Shown: positions 24,820 to 33,065 of the stretch, one piece after another | Numbering within the stretch: the stretch's first letter is position 1 | Layout: the number at the start of each line of letters is the position of its first letter | Assembly (NCBI GenBank): GCA_047630275.1 | Contig: JBLHVN010000001.1 | Coordinates: 1,116,001-1,180,000 of the forward strand | Reading direction: 5' to 3' | Length of the DNA stretch: 64,000 nt | DNA from: GCA-2720865 sp047630275 | GTDB taxonomy: Bacteria; Bdellovibrionota; Bacteriovoracia; Bacteriovoracales; Bacteriovoracaceae | Made by a program: the position numbers and the translations under genes | Notes under the pieces: model-generated | What the model saw: the letters and a program-made list of their open reading frames with translations, nothing else | Told to the model about the DNA's origin: nothing | The model's database searches: none

Positions 24820-25719
24820 ATGAAGTATAATATCGAAAGCCTAAAACCAATGATCCCGGTGCTTATCATGTTAAGCCTAGTGATCTTTGCGGCGGAATCA
24901 TTTGGCGCTGAAAGAGATTTTCAATTTGGGGCCATCACGACTAAAGGTTCTGGCTGCCCTGATGGAACTGTTGAAGTTATAAAGACTGAAACCCAACAAA
25001 CAGCTTCATTACTATTTAATGAAATGATGGTTCAAGTTCCTCAGTTTGATGGGGATAATGAAAATGATGAGTATGATGATGATAATACAATACCAACAAG
25101 TAGGCATGATCAGTTCACGGCCAATAAAGTTTGTAAGATCACTATACATGCGGATATTCCTGAAGGGCATAAGATCATAAGCGCCGATATAAGCATTGAT
25201 TATAGAGGGGCAACTTATATGGACGAAGGAACTCAGGCACTTTTTCATTCTAAGTTTCTTAACTTCACAGGACCTACCAATAGAGAGCATAGAGTTAAAG
25301 GAACAGTTCTTAGAAAGGTTTGGAGAAAAGGGGATGTTGAAGAAGATTGGAACTTCTCTCAGACAAAGACTGTTGATTTAAATTCAGAATGTTCTGTAAG
25401 AGGTAAAAAGCAGACAAAGATGATTCTTAAGAATGTTCTTAAAGCTCAGGTTCATAGGAACTATAGAGATACAGACGCATCAGCATTTCTCTCTCTCGAT
25501 AGTGCGGATATCGTAGGGAAGATGAAGATCAAACTTAATACTCAGGCCTGCCACGGTGGTGGTAACGGCGGAGGAAATAACGGCGGTGGAACAGTTAGGC
25601 CTCCTAGAGAGCCTCTTTGTGGAAGAGGGTTTACTTACAGTCCTAGGATTGGAAGATGCCTACCTTCAAGGGTTAGACCAGACCGTCCTGTTCGTCCTCG
25701 TCGTAACGGTAGGAGATAA
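24820..25719 (+). CDS. DUF4360-type secreted protein with Gly- and Arg/Pro-rich tail
   Basis: 299 residues. Signal peptide (to about AAESFGA), then a divergent DUF4360 domain: GSGCPDGTVEVI, ASLLFNEMMVQ, KVCKITIHADIPEGH, ISIDYRGATYMDEG, then SECSVRG and SLDSADIVG, the same order as the neighbour at 23930. An acidic Asp/Asn/Glu-rich insertion sits at about residues 72-90. The tail is a Gly/Asn linker followed by a basic Arg-Pro segment with Cys, which could bind polyanions or the cell wall. SD GGAGAG precedes the ATG. Confidence 0.78.
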   Translation: MKYNIESLKPMIPVLIMLSLVIFAAESFGAERDFQFGAITTKGSGCPDGTVEVIKTETQQTASLLFNEMMVQVPQFDGDNENDEYDDDNTIPTSRHDQFTANKVCKITIHADIPEGHKIISADISIDYRGATYMDEGTQALFHSKFLNFTGPTNREHRVKGTVLRKVWRKGDVEEDWNFSQTKTVDLNSECSVRGKKQTKMILKNVLKAQVHRNYRDTDASAFLSLDSADIVGKMKIKLNTQACHGGGNGGGNNGGGTVRPPREPLCGRGFTYSPRIGRCLPSRVRPDRPVRPRRNGRR

Positions 25720-25728
25720 ACATAGGGT

Positions 25729-25757
25729 GGATAAGGGGTCAGATTGGCCCCTTATCC
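25729..25757 (+). terminator. 10-bp hairpin downstream of the DUF4360 gene
   Basis: GGATAAGGGG / CCCCTTATCC with a 9-nt loop. No T-run follows, so it may stabilise the 3' end rather than terminate. Confidence 0.5.
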
Positions 25758-25842
25758 CCTGTAAAAAGGTGAGAGGAGGGAGTTAGTTTCTTTAAAATAA
25801 TGACATTTAATAAGGTTTTAAGAGTTTAGGTTAGCGCCTCCA

Positions 25843-25870
25843 TTGTGCTCTTTTAAAAATAAAGGCACAA
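25843..25870. promoter_or_regulatory. Inverted repeat upstream of the HTH regulator
   Basis: TTGTGC / GCACAA arms 16 nt apart, 37 nt upstream of the GTG start. Candidate autoregulatory operator; arm length is modest. Confidence 0.3.
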
Positions 25871-25906
25871 AGGACTTAGTAATAGGTCTAATGGAGGGAG
25901 AGCCCA

Positions 25907-26671
25907 GTGACCCAATGTGAACAGTTGAAAGACATTGTTGAGTCCTACTTTGAGAAACATCCGAATGTTTCCATCAATGGATTGGCCATGCGCTCAGGGG
26001 TAGGAGCTTCTACTTTAAGAAGACTTCTAAGCAGCTCAATCAAGGGCGACCCGGCACCTCACACAGTTTTAAATATCTTAAGCACTGTGACTAAAGAAAA
26101 GAAACTTTCAAAACTAGTTAAGATGATCGATGGCCCGGTAGGAGAGATGCTCCAAGAAACCTTTAGCCATTTTATAGAATCAGAAACTCCCCATACTTAT
26201 GATAATGATTTAAACGAAGTACTTAGGGATCAGATGAGCTATTTTATCTACAAATTAGCAGCTAATAGAAAAGGAACCACAAAGCTTTTTGTTAGTGAAA
26301 TGTACGGTAAGGTTGGTCTTGAGAGGCTTACCCATATGCTTGATATTGGAGTTCTTACTTCAAAAGATGATGAGATCCACGCTAGTCAAAAAGACTTCTC
26401 CCTAGATGTTGAAATAGCGGCTGGGCATCTTCCAGAGCTGGTTAAGTTTTATAAACCAAATCAAATAAGCAGAGGTCAAAATCTTTTCTACACCATGAGT
26501 GAAACTCTTAGTGAAGAAGGAATTCAAAAAGTTAAAACAGTTCAAAAAGAGGCCATCAAAAAGATATACGATATCATGAGGTCTCCCTTTTACGAGGGGA
26601 GCATCCCGTTTTTTACACTTGATATGTCAGACACACTTAGCCTTGAAGCTGAGGCAGGAGAGTTACAATGA
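25907..26671 (+). CDS. Predicted HTH transcriptional regulator
   Basis: 254 residues, cytoplasmic. N-terminal helix-turn-helix at about residues 15-45 (VSINGLAMRSGVGASTLRRLL), followed by a mostly helical 200-residue domain like that of the large TIGR02147/DUF4423-type regulators seen in predatory and related bacteria; that family call is tentative. It starts with GTG behind GGAGGGAG. Its stop overlaps by 4 nt the start of a gene for a small exported protein (ATGA), so the two are made together, an unusual pairing for a regulator. Confidence 0.65.
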   Translation: MTQCEQLKDIVESYFEKHPNVSINGLAMRSGVGASTLRRLLSSSIKGDPAPHTVLNILSTVTKEKKLSKLVKMIDGPVGEMLQETFSHFIESETPHTYDNDLNEVLRDQMSYFIYKLAANRKGTTKLFVSEMYGKVGLERLTHMLDIGVLTSKDDEIHASQKDFSLDVEIAAGHLPELVKFYKPNQISRGQNLFYTMSETLSEEGIQKVKTVQKEAIKKIYDIMRSPFYEGSIPFFTLDMSDTLSLEAEAGELQ

Positions 26672-27033
26672 AAGGATTAACCCTAGTTACTTTTTTAATG
26701 GTCTTAGCGTGGATGATGGAAGTAAGCTTCGCTGGAGAAGTCACTGGAGCCGGAGCAGCTAAGCTTCTTGTTCAGCACGAGTACTCAGTCACAGATCTAA
26801 AAAACTCAGGTCATAAGATCCTCTTTGGTGAATTAACCGGAGCCGGTAAACGGATGAACCTAGACCGCGTTAAACTAGTCATTACAAAAACAAAAGTATT
26901 TGAAATAAATAAAGCAGATCACGTAGAGTTTAAGCATCCCTCGAACGCTAAAAGCCTATCTGATGTCAGCTTCTTGGAGTTCGGCACCCAAAAAGTTGGC
27001 TCAGCTCAGATAGAAGCTTTGGTAGTTAAGTAG
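26668..27033 (+). CDS. Small secreted protein coupled to the regulator
   Basis: 121 residues. Signal peptide (to SFAGE), then a domain of about 95 residues with the short TGAG sequence twice (VTGAGAAKLL, LTGAGKRMN). It probably has a simple beta fold (VKLVITKTKVFEI, VSFLEFGTQKVGSAQIEALVV). No family recognised. ATGA overlap with the upstream regulator gene shows translational coupling. An intrinsic terminator follows. Confidence 0.65.
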   Translation: MKGLTLVTFLMVLAWMMEVSFAGEVTGAGAAKLLVQHEYSVTDLKNSGHKILFGELTGAGKRMNLDRVKLVITKTKVFEINKADHVEFKHPSNAKSLSDVSFLEFGTQKVGSAQIEALVVK

Positions 27034-27042
27034 AGACTAAAG

Positions 27043-27084
27043 AGGGCCCTCTTCTCATAGTAGGATAGGGCCCTTTCTTTTTTT
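27043..27084 (+). terminator. Intrinsic terminator after the regulator operon
   Basis: AGGGCCCT arms (27043-27050, 27067-27074) with a 16-nt loop, followed by TTCTTTTTTT. Confidence 0.85.
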
Positions 27085-27144
27085 CATGAAATGTAGCCTA
27101 GTCTTGGTTTATTTAACCTGCAAATATTACACGTTTTTGGAGTT

Positions 27145-27158
27145 ATGATTCTCATCAT
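27145..27158. promoter_or_regulatory. Fur-box-like palindrome
   Basis: ATGAT-TCTC-ATCAT, 44 nt upstream of the gene at 27202. The core ATGATTCTCAT is the complement of ATGAGAATCAT, a common Fur half-site arrangement. A single site without other support. Confidence 0.4.
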
Positions 27159-27201
27159 GAAAGGCTTCGTTTAGGGTGGGCAAAAACACACTTGGAGCCC
27201 T

Positions 27202-27621
27202 ATGAAAACGTTATTTATAATCTTTGCCCTATTTACTTCGTCAGCCCTATTTGCCTCTGAAGCGCAAATCATAACCGCAACTCCTGATGGGGAAGTGACT
27301 ATCGGCTTTTACGATTCTAGTTTTGATTACGCCCCTACTGATACAAAACGTGAAAAGAAATTCTGCTACATAGGATCGATCTCAAAGGTTTGTAAGCAAT
27401 TAAGCCTTGATGCGAGCCTTATTAGAGAGAGGTACTTTCAAGGGGACCATGACGATATTGAAGTTTTAAGCTGTGAAGTCATCGAAGACATGGACTCAGA
27501 TGGCTATCATCCTGTCTTTGGATCTGAAAGAGTTATTACTTCTTATAGATTAACTGATGATTATGGATCTGACTTTGTCGTTAAACGTACTATCAAAGAA
27601 TGCTCAAAAATAAGAAACTAA
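27202..27621 (+). CDS. Small secreted Cys-containing protein
   Basis: 139 residues with signal peptide (SSALFA-SE). Mature part of about 120 residues has four Cys (FCYIG, KVCKQ, LSCEV, KECSK), probably two disulfides, and a high acidic content (DHDDIEV, MDSDGY). No family recognised. A Fur-box-like site lies upstream, so expression may respond to iron. It stands alone between terminators. Confidence 0.65.
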   Translation: MKTLFIIFALFTSSALFASEAQIITATPDGEVTIGFYDSSFDYAPTDTKREKKFCYIGSISKVCKQLSLDASLIRERYFQGDHDDIEVLSCEVIEDMDSDGYHPVFGSERVITSYRLTDDYGSDFVVKRTIKECSKIRN

Positions 27622-27632
27622 TTATACTCACT

Positions 27633-27662
27633 TTAGGTGTCAGGCTTCGTTCGGGCACCTAA
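27633..27662. terminator. Bidirectional hairpin between convergent genes
   Basis: TTAGGTG / CACCTAA arms extended by a G-T pair and a C-G pair, 12-nt loop. No clear T-run. Confidence 0.4.
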
Positions 27663-27666
27663 TAAA

Positions 27667-28347
27667 CTATCGTAAAAGAAAACTCTCTTTAGATTTAATG
27701 ATCCTAACCTCTTTATCTGTAAAGACAGTCACTGATTTTTTTCCAATGACCTGTAAGCGGCGGTTCTTGATATAGACGGAGGATTCTTCGTGTAAGGCGA
27801 GTACGGGAAAACCAAAGTCTTTAACAAATTTCTTGATCTCTTTATTTTCTGATTTCTTATAATGGCAATGAATGGCCCAGTTACCGAGGAGGTTAAGGCC
27901 TTGATAGCTGATGACTCCGGCCTTGTTTTGATCTCCGTGAAGACCAAAGTGGGCGGTTTCAATATGGCTCCCAAGGGCAATGGCCCCAGCACTATCACCA
28001 TTGATAACTCCCCCATGATGAATAAAGCGGTGAAGGAGTTCAAAGGCGTGGGTGTCTCTGATAAAATCGATTAGCTGAAAGGTATTTCCACCATCAATAT
28101 AGATAGCGTCAAAGTTCTTTAGATAGTCCCAGGTTAATTCGTGAAGATTAGAGCAGCTCTCTATATTTTCAAAGTGAATGGTTGAAAAGGTATCAGCAAT
28201 ACGAGCAAGAGAGTTCTTCCAAGAGCGTTTATTACCGGCCAGTGGAATGAAGAGGAGGGTTGGAGACTTTGATAAGAGCTTAATGAATTTTTTATCAATT
28301 TCACTAAAGTGGCGAGAATCACCGCCACCTGTCATAATTAGTTTCAT
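27667..28347 (-). CDS. Peptidase S51 (dipeptidase E / cyanophycinase-like)
   Basis: 226 residues, cytoplasmic. S51 features: MTGGGDSRHF start, IYIDGGNTFQL, the nucleophile Ser in NGDSAGAIALG and a late HEESSVYI strand. Family members are serine peptidases that cleave Asp-X dipeptides or cyanophycin; an alpha-aspartyl dipeptidase role is most likely. It is the last gene of a three-gene minus-strand operon, 3 nt after the small secreted protein. Its C-terminus (SFLLR) vaguely recalls the FLR tails of the two upstream proteins. Confidence 0.85.
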   Translation of the reverse strand: MKLIMTGGGDSRHFSEIDKKFIKLLSKSPTLLFIPLAGNKRSWKNSLARIADTFSTIHFENIESCSNLHELTWDYLKNFDAIYIDGGNTFQLIDFIRDTHAFELLHRFIHHGGVINGDSAGAIALGSHIETAHFGLHGDQNKAGVISYQGLNLLGNWAIHCHYKKSENKEIKKFVKDFGFPVLALHEESSVYIKNRRLQVIGKKSVTVFTDKEVRIIKSKESFLLR

Positions 28348-28350
28348 TAT

Positions 28351-28590
28351 CTATCTCAAGAACTCTTCAGTTTCTTCCTCTTCTTTTTCTTCTGCCTTCT
28401 TCCTGGCCTTCTTTATCTTTGATTTATCTTCACTTTCATCACTCTCACCTGAGTCCTTAGCCTTTTTCCCGCAAGAGCCAATGATTTTTTGAAGGGGAGA
28501 ACAATAGTCTGATCTTTTTAAGACTTTCTTAAGCGGGTCTGCTTTAACGGAAAAGCTTATAAGTAAAATAAAGAGGCTGATTAATTTCAT
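28351..28590 (-). CDS. Small secreted charged protein ending in FLR
   Basis: 79 residues. Signal peptide (LISFSVKA-DP), a Cys pair (YCSPLQKIIGSCG) and a highly charged Lys/Glu helix ending in EETEEFLR. The start overlaps the upstream lipoprotein's stop by 4 nt (ATGA). The last residues resemble those of that lipoprotein (SSEDFLR). No family recognised. Confidence 0.65.
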   Translation of the reverse strand: MKLISLFILLISFSVKADPLKKVLKRSDYCSPLQKIIGSCGKKAKDSGESDESEDKSKIKKARKKAEEKEEEETEEFLR

Positions 28591-29039
28591 CTTAAAAAGT
28601 CTTCCGATGAGTCATCACTTTCTGAAGCAGACTTAGCGGGTCTGACTTTCTTTTTTATGATAGATGACCCTTGGGTTTTATTAAGATCTAAACTGGTCTC
28701 AACAGAGGACCAGCTAAGTCTTTTGATCTTGAGTTGGTCTAACTTAATTGAACTTGTTCCCGTTTCTTTTTCTAGATCTGCAATTAGAGAAGCTCTTAGC
28801 TTCTTACGGTGACCAGAATTTGGCATACCTAAGTAGGTCCAGCACCAGCCTCCATAAAAGATACCAGTTAAGGCGCAAAGGACGATATTCCCTCCACCAA
28901 CGGGCATACTCTTCTTATAGACGAAGCTGCCAAGGTCTCCGTCATTATTACGCGCCTTTCCAGAGGCGTACATCCGTATAGTTGAGCAAGAGCTCGTTAA
29001 AAATAATATGACAATAAGTGTTGATATCTTAGATTTCAT
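28587..29039 (-). CDS. Small lipoprotein ending in FLR
   Basis: 150 residues. Lipoprotein signal (ILFLTSSC). Mid-region GSFVYKKSMPVGGGNIVLCALTGIFYGGWCWTYLGMP looks partly hydrophobic with two Cys, typical of small outer-membrane-associated lipoproteins. The C-terminal third is acidic/basic and ends SSEDFLR. First gene of an operon with the small charged protein and the S51 peptidase. Function unknown. Confidence 0.7.
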   Translation of the reverse strand: MKSKISTLIVILFLTSSCSTIRMYASGKARNNDGDLGSFVYKKSMPVGGGNIVLCALTGIFYGGWCWTYLGMPNSGHRKKLRASLIADLEKETGTSSIKLDQLKIKRLSWSSVETSLDLNKTQGSSIIKKKVRPAKSASESDDSSEDFLR

Positions 29040-29101
29040 AGCGTCTTGTAATAAAATTGCCTAACATGTTTGAGTAATTCAAATGATTGTAGAGGCCTTT
29101 A

Positions 29102-30448
29102 ATGCATATGAAAAGAATGCTGGGAGTATTTCTCCTCTTTTTAACCATTTATTCTCCAGTAACATTGGCCAATAAGTGTGAATCCCAAAAGTGGACAAGA
29201 GAAGATGGGCGTACCCAAGCCGGTGGTTGGATCTGGTTTCCCGGTAAGGGGACAGGTGAGAACCTACAAATTTCTTATATGAAGTCTGAAGGCATGGCCA
29301 TTGACCGCCTTATTAAAGAATGCGGCTTTCCCCATAAAGAAGTTAAGTTTCATGAGCGTTGTGATGAAAAGGTGGGGAAGTTTTATCAAACCTACGTAAG
29401 GGCCTCTTTGACTCATAAGCAGTGTCATGAGAGTAAGTACGCAGCAAATGCCTTCAAGCCAAAGATTCTGAATAGAAAGCTCCTCGCCATTCACAAGAAA
29501 TACCTAGCCGCCATCACTAAAGACACGGCCTTTGAAGAAAAGGCCTGCACTAGAAATAAGCCCCTTAAGTGTCATGAAATGGGAAAATATGAGTTTCAAA
29601 TGGGTAATCAAAAGAAGGCCCTTCTCTATTTTAATAAGGCCTGCCAGGGGGGAAGTCTTGATTCTTGTTTTAACGCCGGGATTACTAAAAGGATGCAAGC
29701 TAAGCCCAAGGAGGCCTTGGCCTTTTTTAAATTAACCTGCCAAGGAAAAAATGGTGAAGACGGTGAAGGTTGTTACTTTGTAGGGCTTCTCTACAGTGAG
29801 GAAGGTAATACTACTAAGGCCAAAACCTTTTTTGAATTGGCCTGTAAATCAAATGTTAGTATTGCATGTTTTTCTCTTGGGAGAGTCTATCAAAAAGAAA
29901 ATAATGAATACTTAGCGGAGAAGTTCTTTAAAAAATCCTGTAGTGCTGATTATAAAGAAGGCTGCTTTGAGGCTTCAAAGTTCTTTTATGATAAAGGGGA
30001 CAAGCCTAAGGCCAAGAGCTATTCGAATCTTGGATGCCAAATGGATCATGATAAATCTTGTTATAACCTAGGTAGCCTAGAGAATAAAAATAAAATCATT
30101 CGTTTTGATGCTTTTAATAAGGCCTGTGGTTTAGGTCTTGGTGTGGGCTGCTTAAAGGCTGCCAAGCATAAAAAAAAGAATGACTCCCTTTTTAAAAGGG
30201 CCTGTGAATTAGGCGAAGGAAAAGGCTGCAGGGAAATGAGCGCTCGCTATTATGACCGCGGGAAGATGAGCAAGAGCCTAGAGTTTTCTAAACTTGCTTG
30301 TAAATTAGGACAAATGAAATCTTGTCATAATGCCGGGCTGATTCTTATTAAAAAAGGCGAGCCTAAAGAGGCCAAGGACTACTTAGAGCAATCTTGTGAC
30401 GATGGAATAAAGCAAAGCTGTAAACTAATAAAAAAGCACTCCCTTTAG
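29102..30448 (+). CDS. Cys-rich Sel1-repeat secreted protein (HcpA-like)
   Basis: 448 residues. Signal peptide, a 130-residue N-terminal region with five Cys, then about nine Sel1-like helical repeats of 30-40 residues, each with a Cys pair in the pattern A..FFKxAC-x6/7-SC.xxG..y (for example FNKACQGGSLDSCFNAG). Disulfide-stapled Sel1 repeats are typical of exported Hcp proteins that bind other proteins or the cell wall. GAGG lies 6 nt before the first ATG (29102). The FecR-domain gene follows after 7 nt, so the two form an operon. Confidence 0.85.
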   Translation: MHMKRMLGVFLLFLTIYSPVTLANKCESQKWTREDGRTQAGGWIWFPGKGTGENLQISYMKSEGMAIDRLIKECGFPHKEVKFHERCDEKVGKFYQTYVRASLTHKQCHESKYAANAFKPKILNRKLLAIHKKYLAAITKDTAFEEKACTRNKPLKCHEMGKYEFQMGNQKKALLYFNKACQGGSLDSCFNAGITKRMQAKPKEALAFFKLTCQGKNGEDGEGCYFVGLLYSEEGNTTKAKTFFELACKSNVSIACFSLGRVYQKENNEYLAEKFFKKSCSADYKEGCFEASKFFYDKGDKPKAKSYSNLGCQMDHDKSCYNLGSLENKNKIIRFDAFNKACGLGLGVGCLKAAKHKKKNDSLFKRACELGEGKGCREMSARYYDRGKMSKSLEFSKLACKLGQMKSCHNAGLILIKKGEPKEAKDYLEQSCDDGIKQSCKLIKKHSL

Positions 30449-30455
30449 GAATCTT

Positions 30456-31208
30456 ATGAAAATACTTATTATATTTTTCTTATGCACCTCTTATGTAAAG
30501 GCCTCCGAGATAGCGACGGTAGTTAAGGCTAAAGGGATCGTCTATAAAGCCTTTAGTAATAAAAAGCCTTTAAAAAAGGGGAGTCTTTTAAAAAGAAAAG
30601 ATGTTCTCATCACAGAGAAATCATCCTTCGTGAGAATTAAGATGCTTGATGATACCGTCATTACTCTAGGGTCAAATTCTAGCTTAATGCTTCAGCGTTT
30701 TCGATTTACTAATAAAGAAAAAAGGGCCTTTTCCATTAAGTTGATGAGGGGGAAATTACGGGCCAATATCGTTAATAAATCAAAGAGCGACTCTCTTAAG
30801 TTTGAAACTGATTCAGTCTCTTTAGGTGTTAGGGGAACAGAACTACTTATGAATGCAGGGGAAGTTACGAAGGTGGCAGTGATCTCTGGGAGAGTTGCGG
30901 TTTTTAATAAGCTTGACGATACCGTCAAAGAGCTCGTCGCTGGGGCACAGTTTATCTCCATTATAAATAAAGATAAATCCATGTTTGATTCTAAGTTCTT
31001 AAAGCTTAAAGATGAAAAGTTTCAGGCCTTAGCCGCTTCGACTAATAAAACTTTTAAGAGCGGTGAAGAAGTCGTTGTGGGAAGTTCAATGAGGCCCTCA
31101 AAGGATTCCTCGGAAGATCCTCTTAATGAAAGTTTATTTCTCGATGATAGTACAGAGCTCCTTCCTGTAAAGGAGCTCGAAGAAGGTAAGAAAAGGCTTT
31201 TTAAATAA
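30456..31208 (+). CDS. Secreted FecR-domain protein
   Basis: 250 residues. Signal peptide (SYVKA-SE). FecR domain at about residues 20-165: AKGIVYKAFSNKKPLKKGSLL, ITLGSNSSLML, FSIKLMRGKLRANI, FETDSVSLGVRGTELL and SGRVAVFN. Here the domain is exported without a transmembrane anchor or sigma partner, so it is not an anti-sigma factor but one of the stand-alone FecR proteins. A charged Ser/Asp-rich tail follows. It is probably in complex with, or co-expressed with, the Sel1 protein upstream. Confidence 0.85.
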   Translation: MKILIIFFLCTSYVKASEIATVVKAKGIVYKAFSNKKPLKKGSLLKRKDVLITEKSSFVRIKMLDDTVITLGSNSSLMLQRFRFTNKEKRAFSIKLMRGKLRANIVNKSKSDSLKFETDSVSLGVRGTELLMNAGEVTKVAVISGRVAVFNKLDDTVKELVAGAQFISIINKDKSMFDSKFLKLKDEKFQALAASTNKTFKSGEEVVVGSSMRPSKDSSEDPLNESLFLDDSTELLPVKELEEGKKRLFK

Positions 31209-31209
31209 C

Positions 31210-31623
31210 TTACTTTTTCTGTGATTCAAAAAGAGCTTGAAGCCCCTTTGTTTTGTTCACTCGGCGCTCTTTTTTCATAAGACCAAGTTCTTTTTTACGG
31301 CTTAATTGAAAAGGCTTGTCTTCATTTTCTTCAAGTTTATCTTTAGGAACAAAGCCTTGAGTGGCGGCCATGCTAACTTTTAGGGTTCTACCGTCAACTT
31401 GAGTTCCGTTAAGTGCGTCAATGGCCCTTTGGGCATCTTTAATATTGACCATATCAACAAAGGCGACGCCTTTACTTTTATCTTCTTTACCTTCACGCAT
31501 CAACTTGATCTCTTTGATATAACCATATTGCTTAAAGAGCCCTAAGATACCGTTTTCATCGCGGTTATAGCTTAGGTTGCCAACGTATACTGAGTGAATG
31601 CCTGTGTTTATTTTCTTTTCCAT
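31210..31623 (-). CDS. RRM-type RNA-binding protein
   Basis: 137 residues starting at ATG 31623 (AAGG upstream); an upstream in-frame ATG at 31659 lacks a ribosome-binding site. A single RRM at about residues 10-90: RNP2 VYVGNLSY and RNP1 KGVAFVDM, with RTLKVSMA at the end. A basic tail (SRKKELGLMKKERRVNK) follows. Such short RRM proteins resemble cyanobacterial Rbp and probably act as RNA chaperones or bind mRNA. The 3' end abuts the FecR gene. Confidence 0.9.
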   Translation of the reverse strand: MEKKINTGIHSVYVGNLSYNRDENGILGLFKQYGYIKEIKLMREGKEDKSKGVAFVDMVNIKDAQRAIDALNGTQVDGRTLKVSMAATQGFVPKDKLEENEDKPFQLSRKKELGLMKKERRVNKTKGLQALFESQKK

Positions 31624-31717
31624 AAGCTGCCTTATATCAGGGAAAATCCGTCTTGGCATCTTGATAGAAAAATTACATACTTAGGGGTAAGTGAATGGAA
31701 TCATTAAGGAGTAGGTT

Positions 31718-31924
31718 ATGAAGACCGCTATCTTGCTAGGCCTTTTATTCTTAGGAACAGGATGTGCTAACGTAAAACAGATCGACCGAGGGCTTATCTC
31801 ATCTAGGCTCATGCAATTAAACCCCACCCCTGAGGAGTCAGTCTTTTTAGAAGAAGTGAACTCCTATCGTGAAGGTGCCGCTGGCGGCTCAGCTTCAGTG
31901 GGAGGCGGCTGTGGTTGTAACTAG
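31718..31924 (+). CDS. DUF4266 small lipoprotein
   Basis: 68 residues. Lipoprotein signal (LFLGTGC-AN). The family hallmarks are VKQIDRGLISSRLMQ, SYREGAAGG and the terminal GGGCGCN, conserved in DUF4266. The C-terminal Cys residues may bind metal or be modified. It heads an operon with DUF3570, ApbE and a TlpA thioredoxin. Its last codons double as the ribosome-binding site of the next gene (GGAGG at 31901-31905). It could be the redox substrate of the operon (inference). Confidence 0.88.
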   Translation: MKTAILLGLLFLGTGCANVKQIDRGLISSRLMQLNPTPEESVFLEEVNSYREGAAGGSASVGGGCGCN

Positions 31925-33065
31925 AAAGCTTTGGATAGGATTAATCTTTTTAGTCTTAGGCATTCAAAATGTTTTGGCCTCAATAAATTCTAAGGCCAAG
32001 TTCTTTATCAATGCTTACTTTCAAGACGGAACTGAAGGTCATCAGGTCTTTGATAATTCAAATAAAGAAGACGTTAGTGTCTTAGAGCCTATGCTCTTTG
32101 TTGATTATAAGATCGATGAAAACACTGATGTAAAGGTTCATTTGGCCTTTGATACTTGGACGGCCGCCTCTGATACAAAGCTTGATGGAAATACAGGAGC
32201 TAGTGGAGAGGGGATTGGACGCCAAGGAAGAATTGGTGGAAAGATCGGTATTTTAAAAGATAAGAAGACCTGGGCCTATGGGGCCAATATTGGAGTTTCA
32301 ACAGAGTATGATTATAAGTCTTTAAACTTTAGTGGCACCTGGGAAGGGCGTTTTAAAGAAGAGAACTTTGTGGTGAGCTTAACTCCCCAGCTCTACTTAG
32401 ATCAGGCCAAAGACTTTAATCTGCAAACAAATAAGACTAGTGAGTTTAAAGGAAGAGTCATCTCGGCCATGGATATCTCGGCCTCTCAGTTATTGAGCGT
32501 GAGAGATATCATCTCTTTTGGTTATACCTTTATCTCTATGAACGGGAAGCTAAACAATATCTCAAACTCTGTTAAGGTAATAGACAATCCTTATGGTAAT
32601 TCTTTTTCAAGAGTTGAAGAGCGCTTGCCTAATGGAAGGGACCGACACGCTCTTAGCACTAAGTTTGTTCATGGTTTTAGCGATGAGTTCGCTATGCATC
32701 TGAACTACCGCTATTATATGGATGATTGGGATATCAAGGCCCACACAGCAGAAGCTGGCCTTCGTATGAGCTTCTTTGAAGGCAACGCCTTTGTTGTTCC
32801 AAGCTATAGGTATTATTCCCAAGATCAAACAAAGTATTATTATAAAGAGCTGCCCACTTCAAAGACCTTGATGACGGCGGACTCTGATCTTTCTTCTTTT
32901 GACTCTCATAGGCTTGGTGTTCATTATGAACAAATCATTGGGGATAAAAAGGTAAGTAAGTATGAGCTTCTTGATTTTACTCTTACTTCGGGGCTCTATT
33001 ACTATAAGAGAAGTCACGATCTAAATTATCTAATTGTTCAATTAGGAGTTGGTACTGAGTTCTAA
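31911..33065 (+). CDS. DUF3570 outer-membrane protein
   Basis: 384 residues. GTG at 31911 (SD GGAGG with 5-nt spacing, inside the DUF4266 gene) gives a good signal peptide (RKLWIGLIFLVLGIQNVLA); an upstream in-frame ATG at 31869 would not. The body is beta-rich with many aromatic strands and a C-terminal Phe (VQLGVGTEF), as in an outer-membrane barrel. DUF3570 proteins are habitually found with DUF4266, ApbE and thioredoxin genes, as here. No transported substrate is known. Confidence 0.85.
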   Translation: MVVTRKLWIGLIFLVLGIQNVLASINSKAKFFINAYFQDGTEGHQVFDNSNKEDVSVLEPMLFVDYKIDENTDVKVHLAFDTWTAASDTKLDGNTGASGEGIGRQGRIGGKIGILKDKKTWAYGANIGVSTEYDYKSLNFSGTWEGRFKEENFVVSLTPQLYLDQAKDFNLQTNKTSEFKGRVISAMDISASQLLSVRDIISFGYTFISMNGKLNNISNSVKVIDNPYGNSFSRVEERLPNGRDRHALSTKFVHGFSDEFAMHLNYRYYMDDWDIKAHTAEAGLRMSFFEGNAFVVPSYRYYSQDQTKYYYKELPTSKTLMTADSDLSSFDSHRLGVHYEQIIGDKKVSKYELLDFTLTSGLYYYKRSHDLNYLIVQLGVGTEF

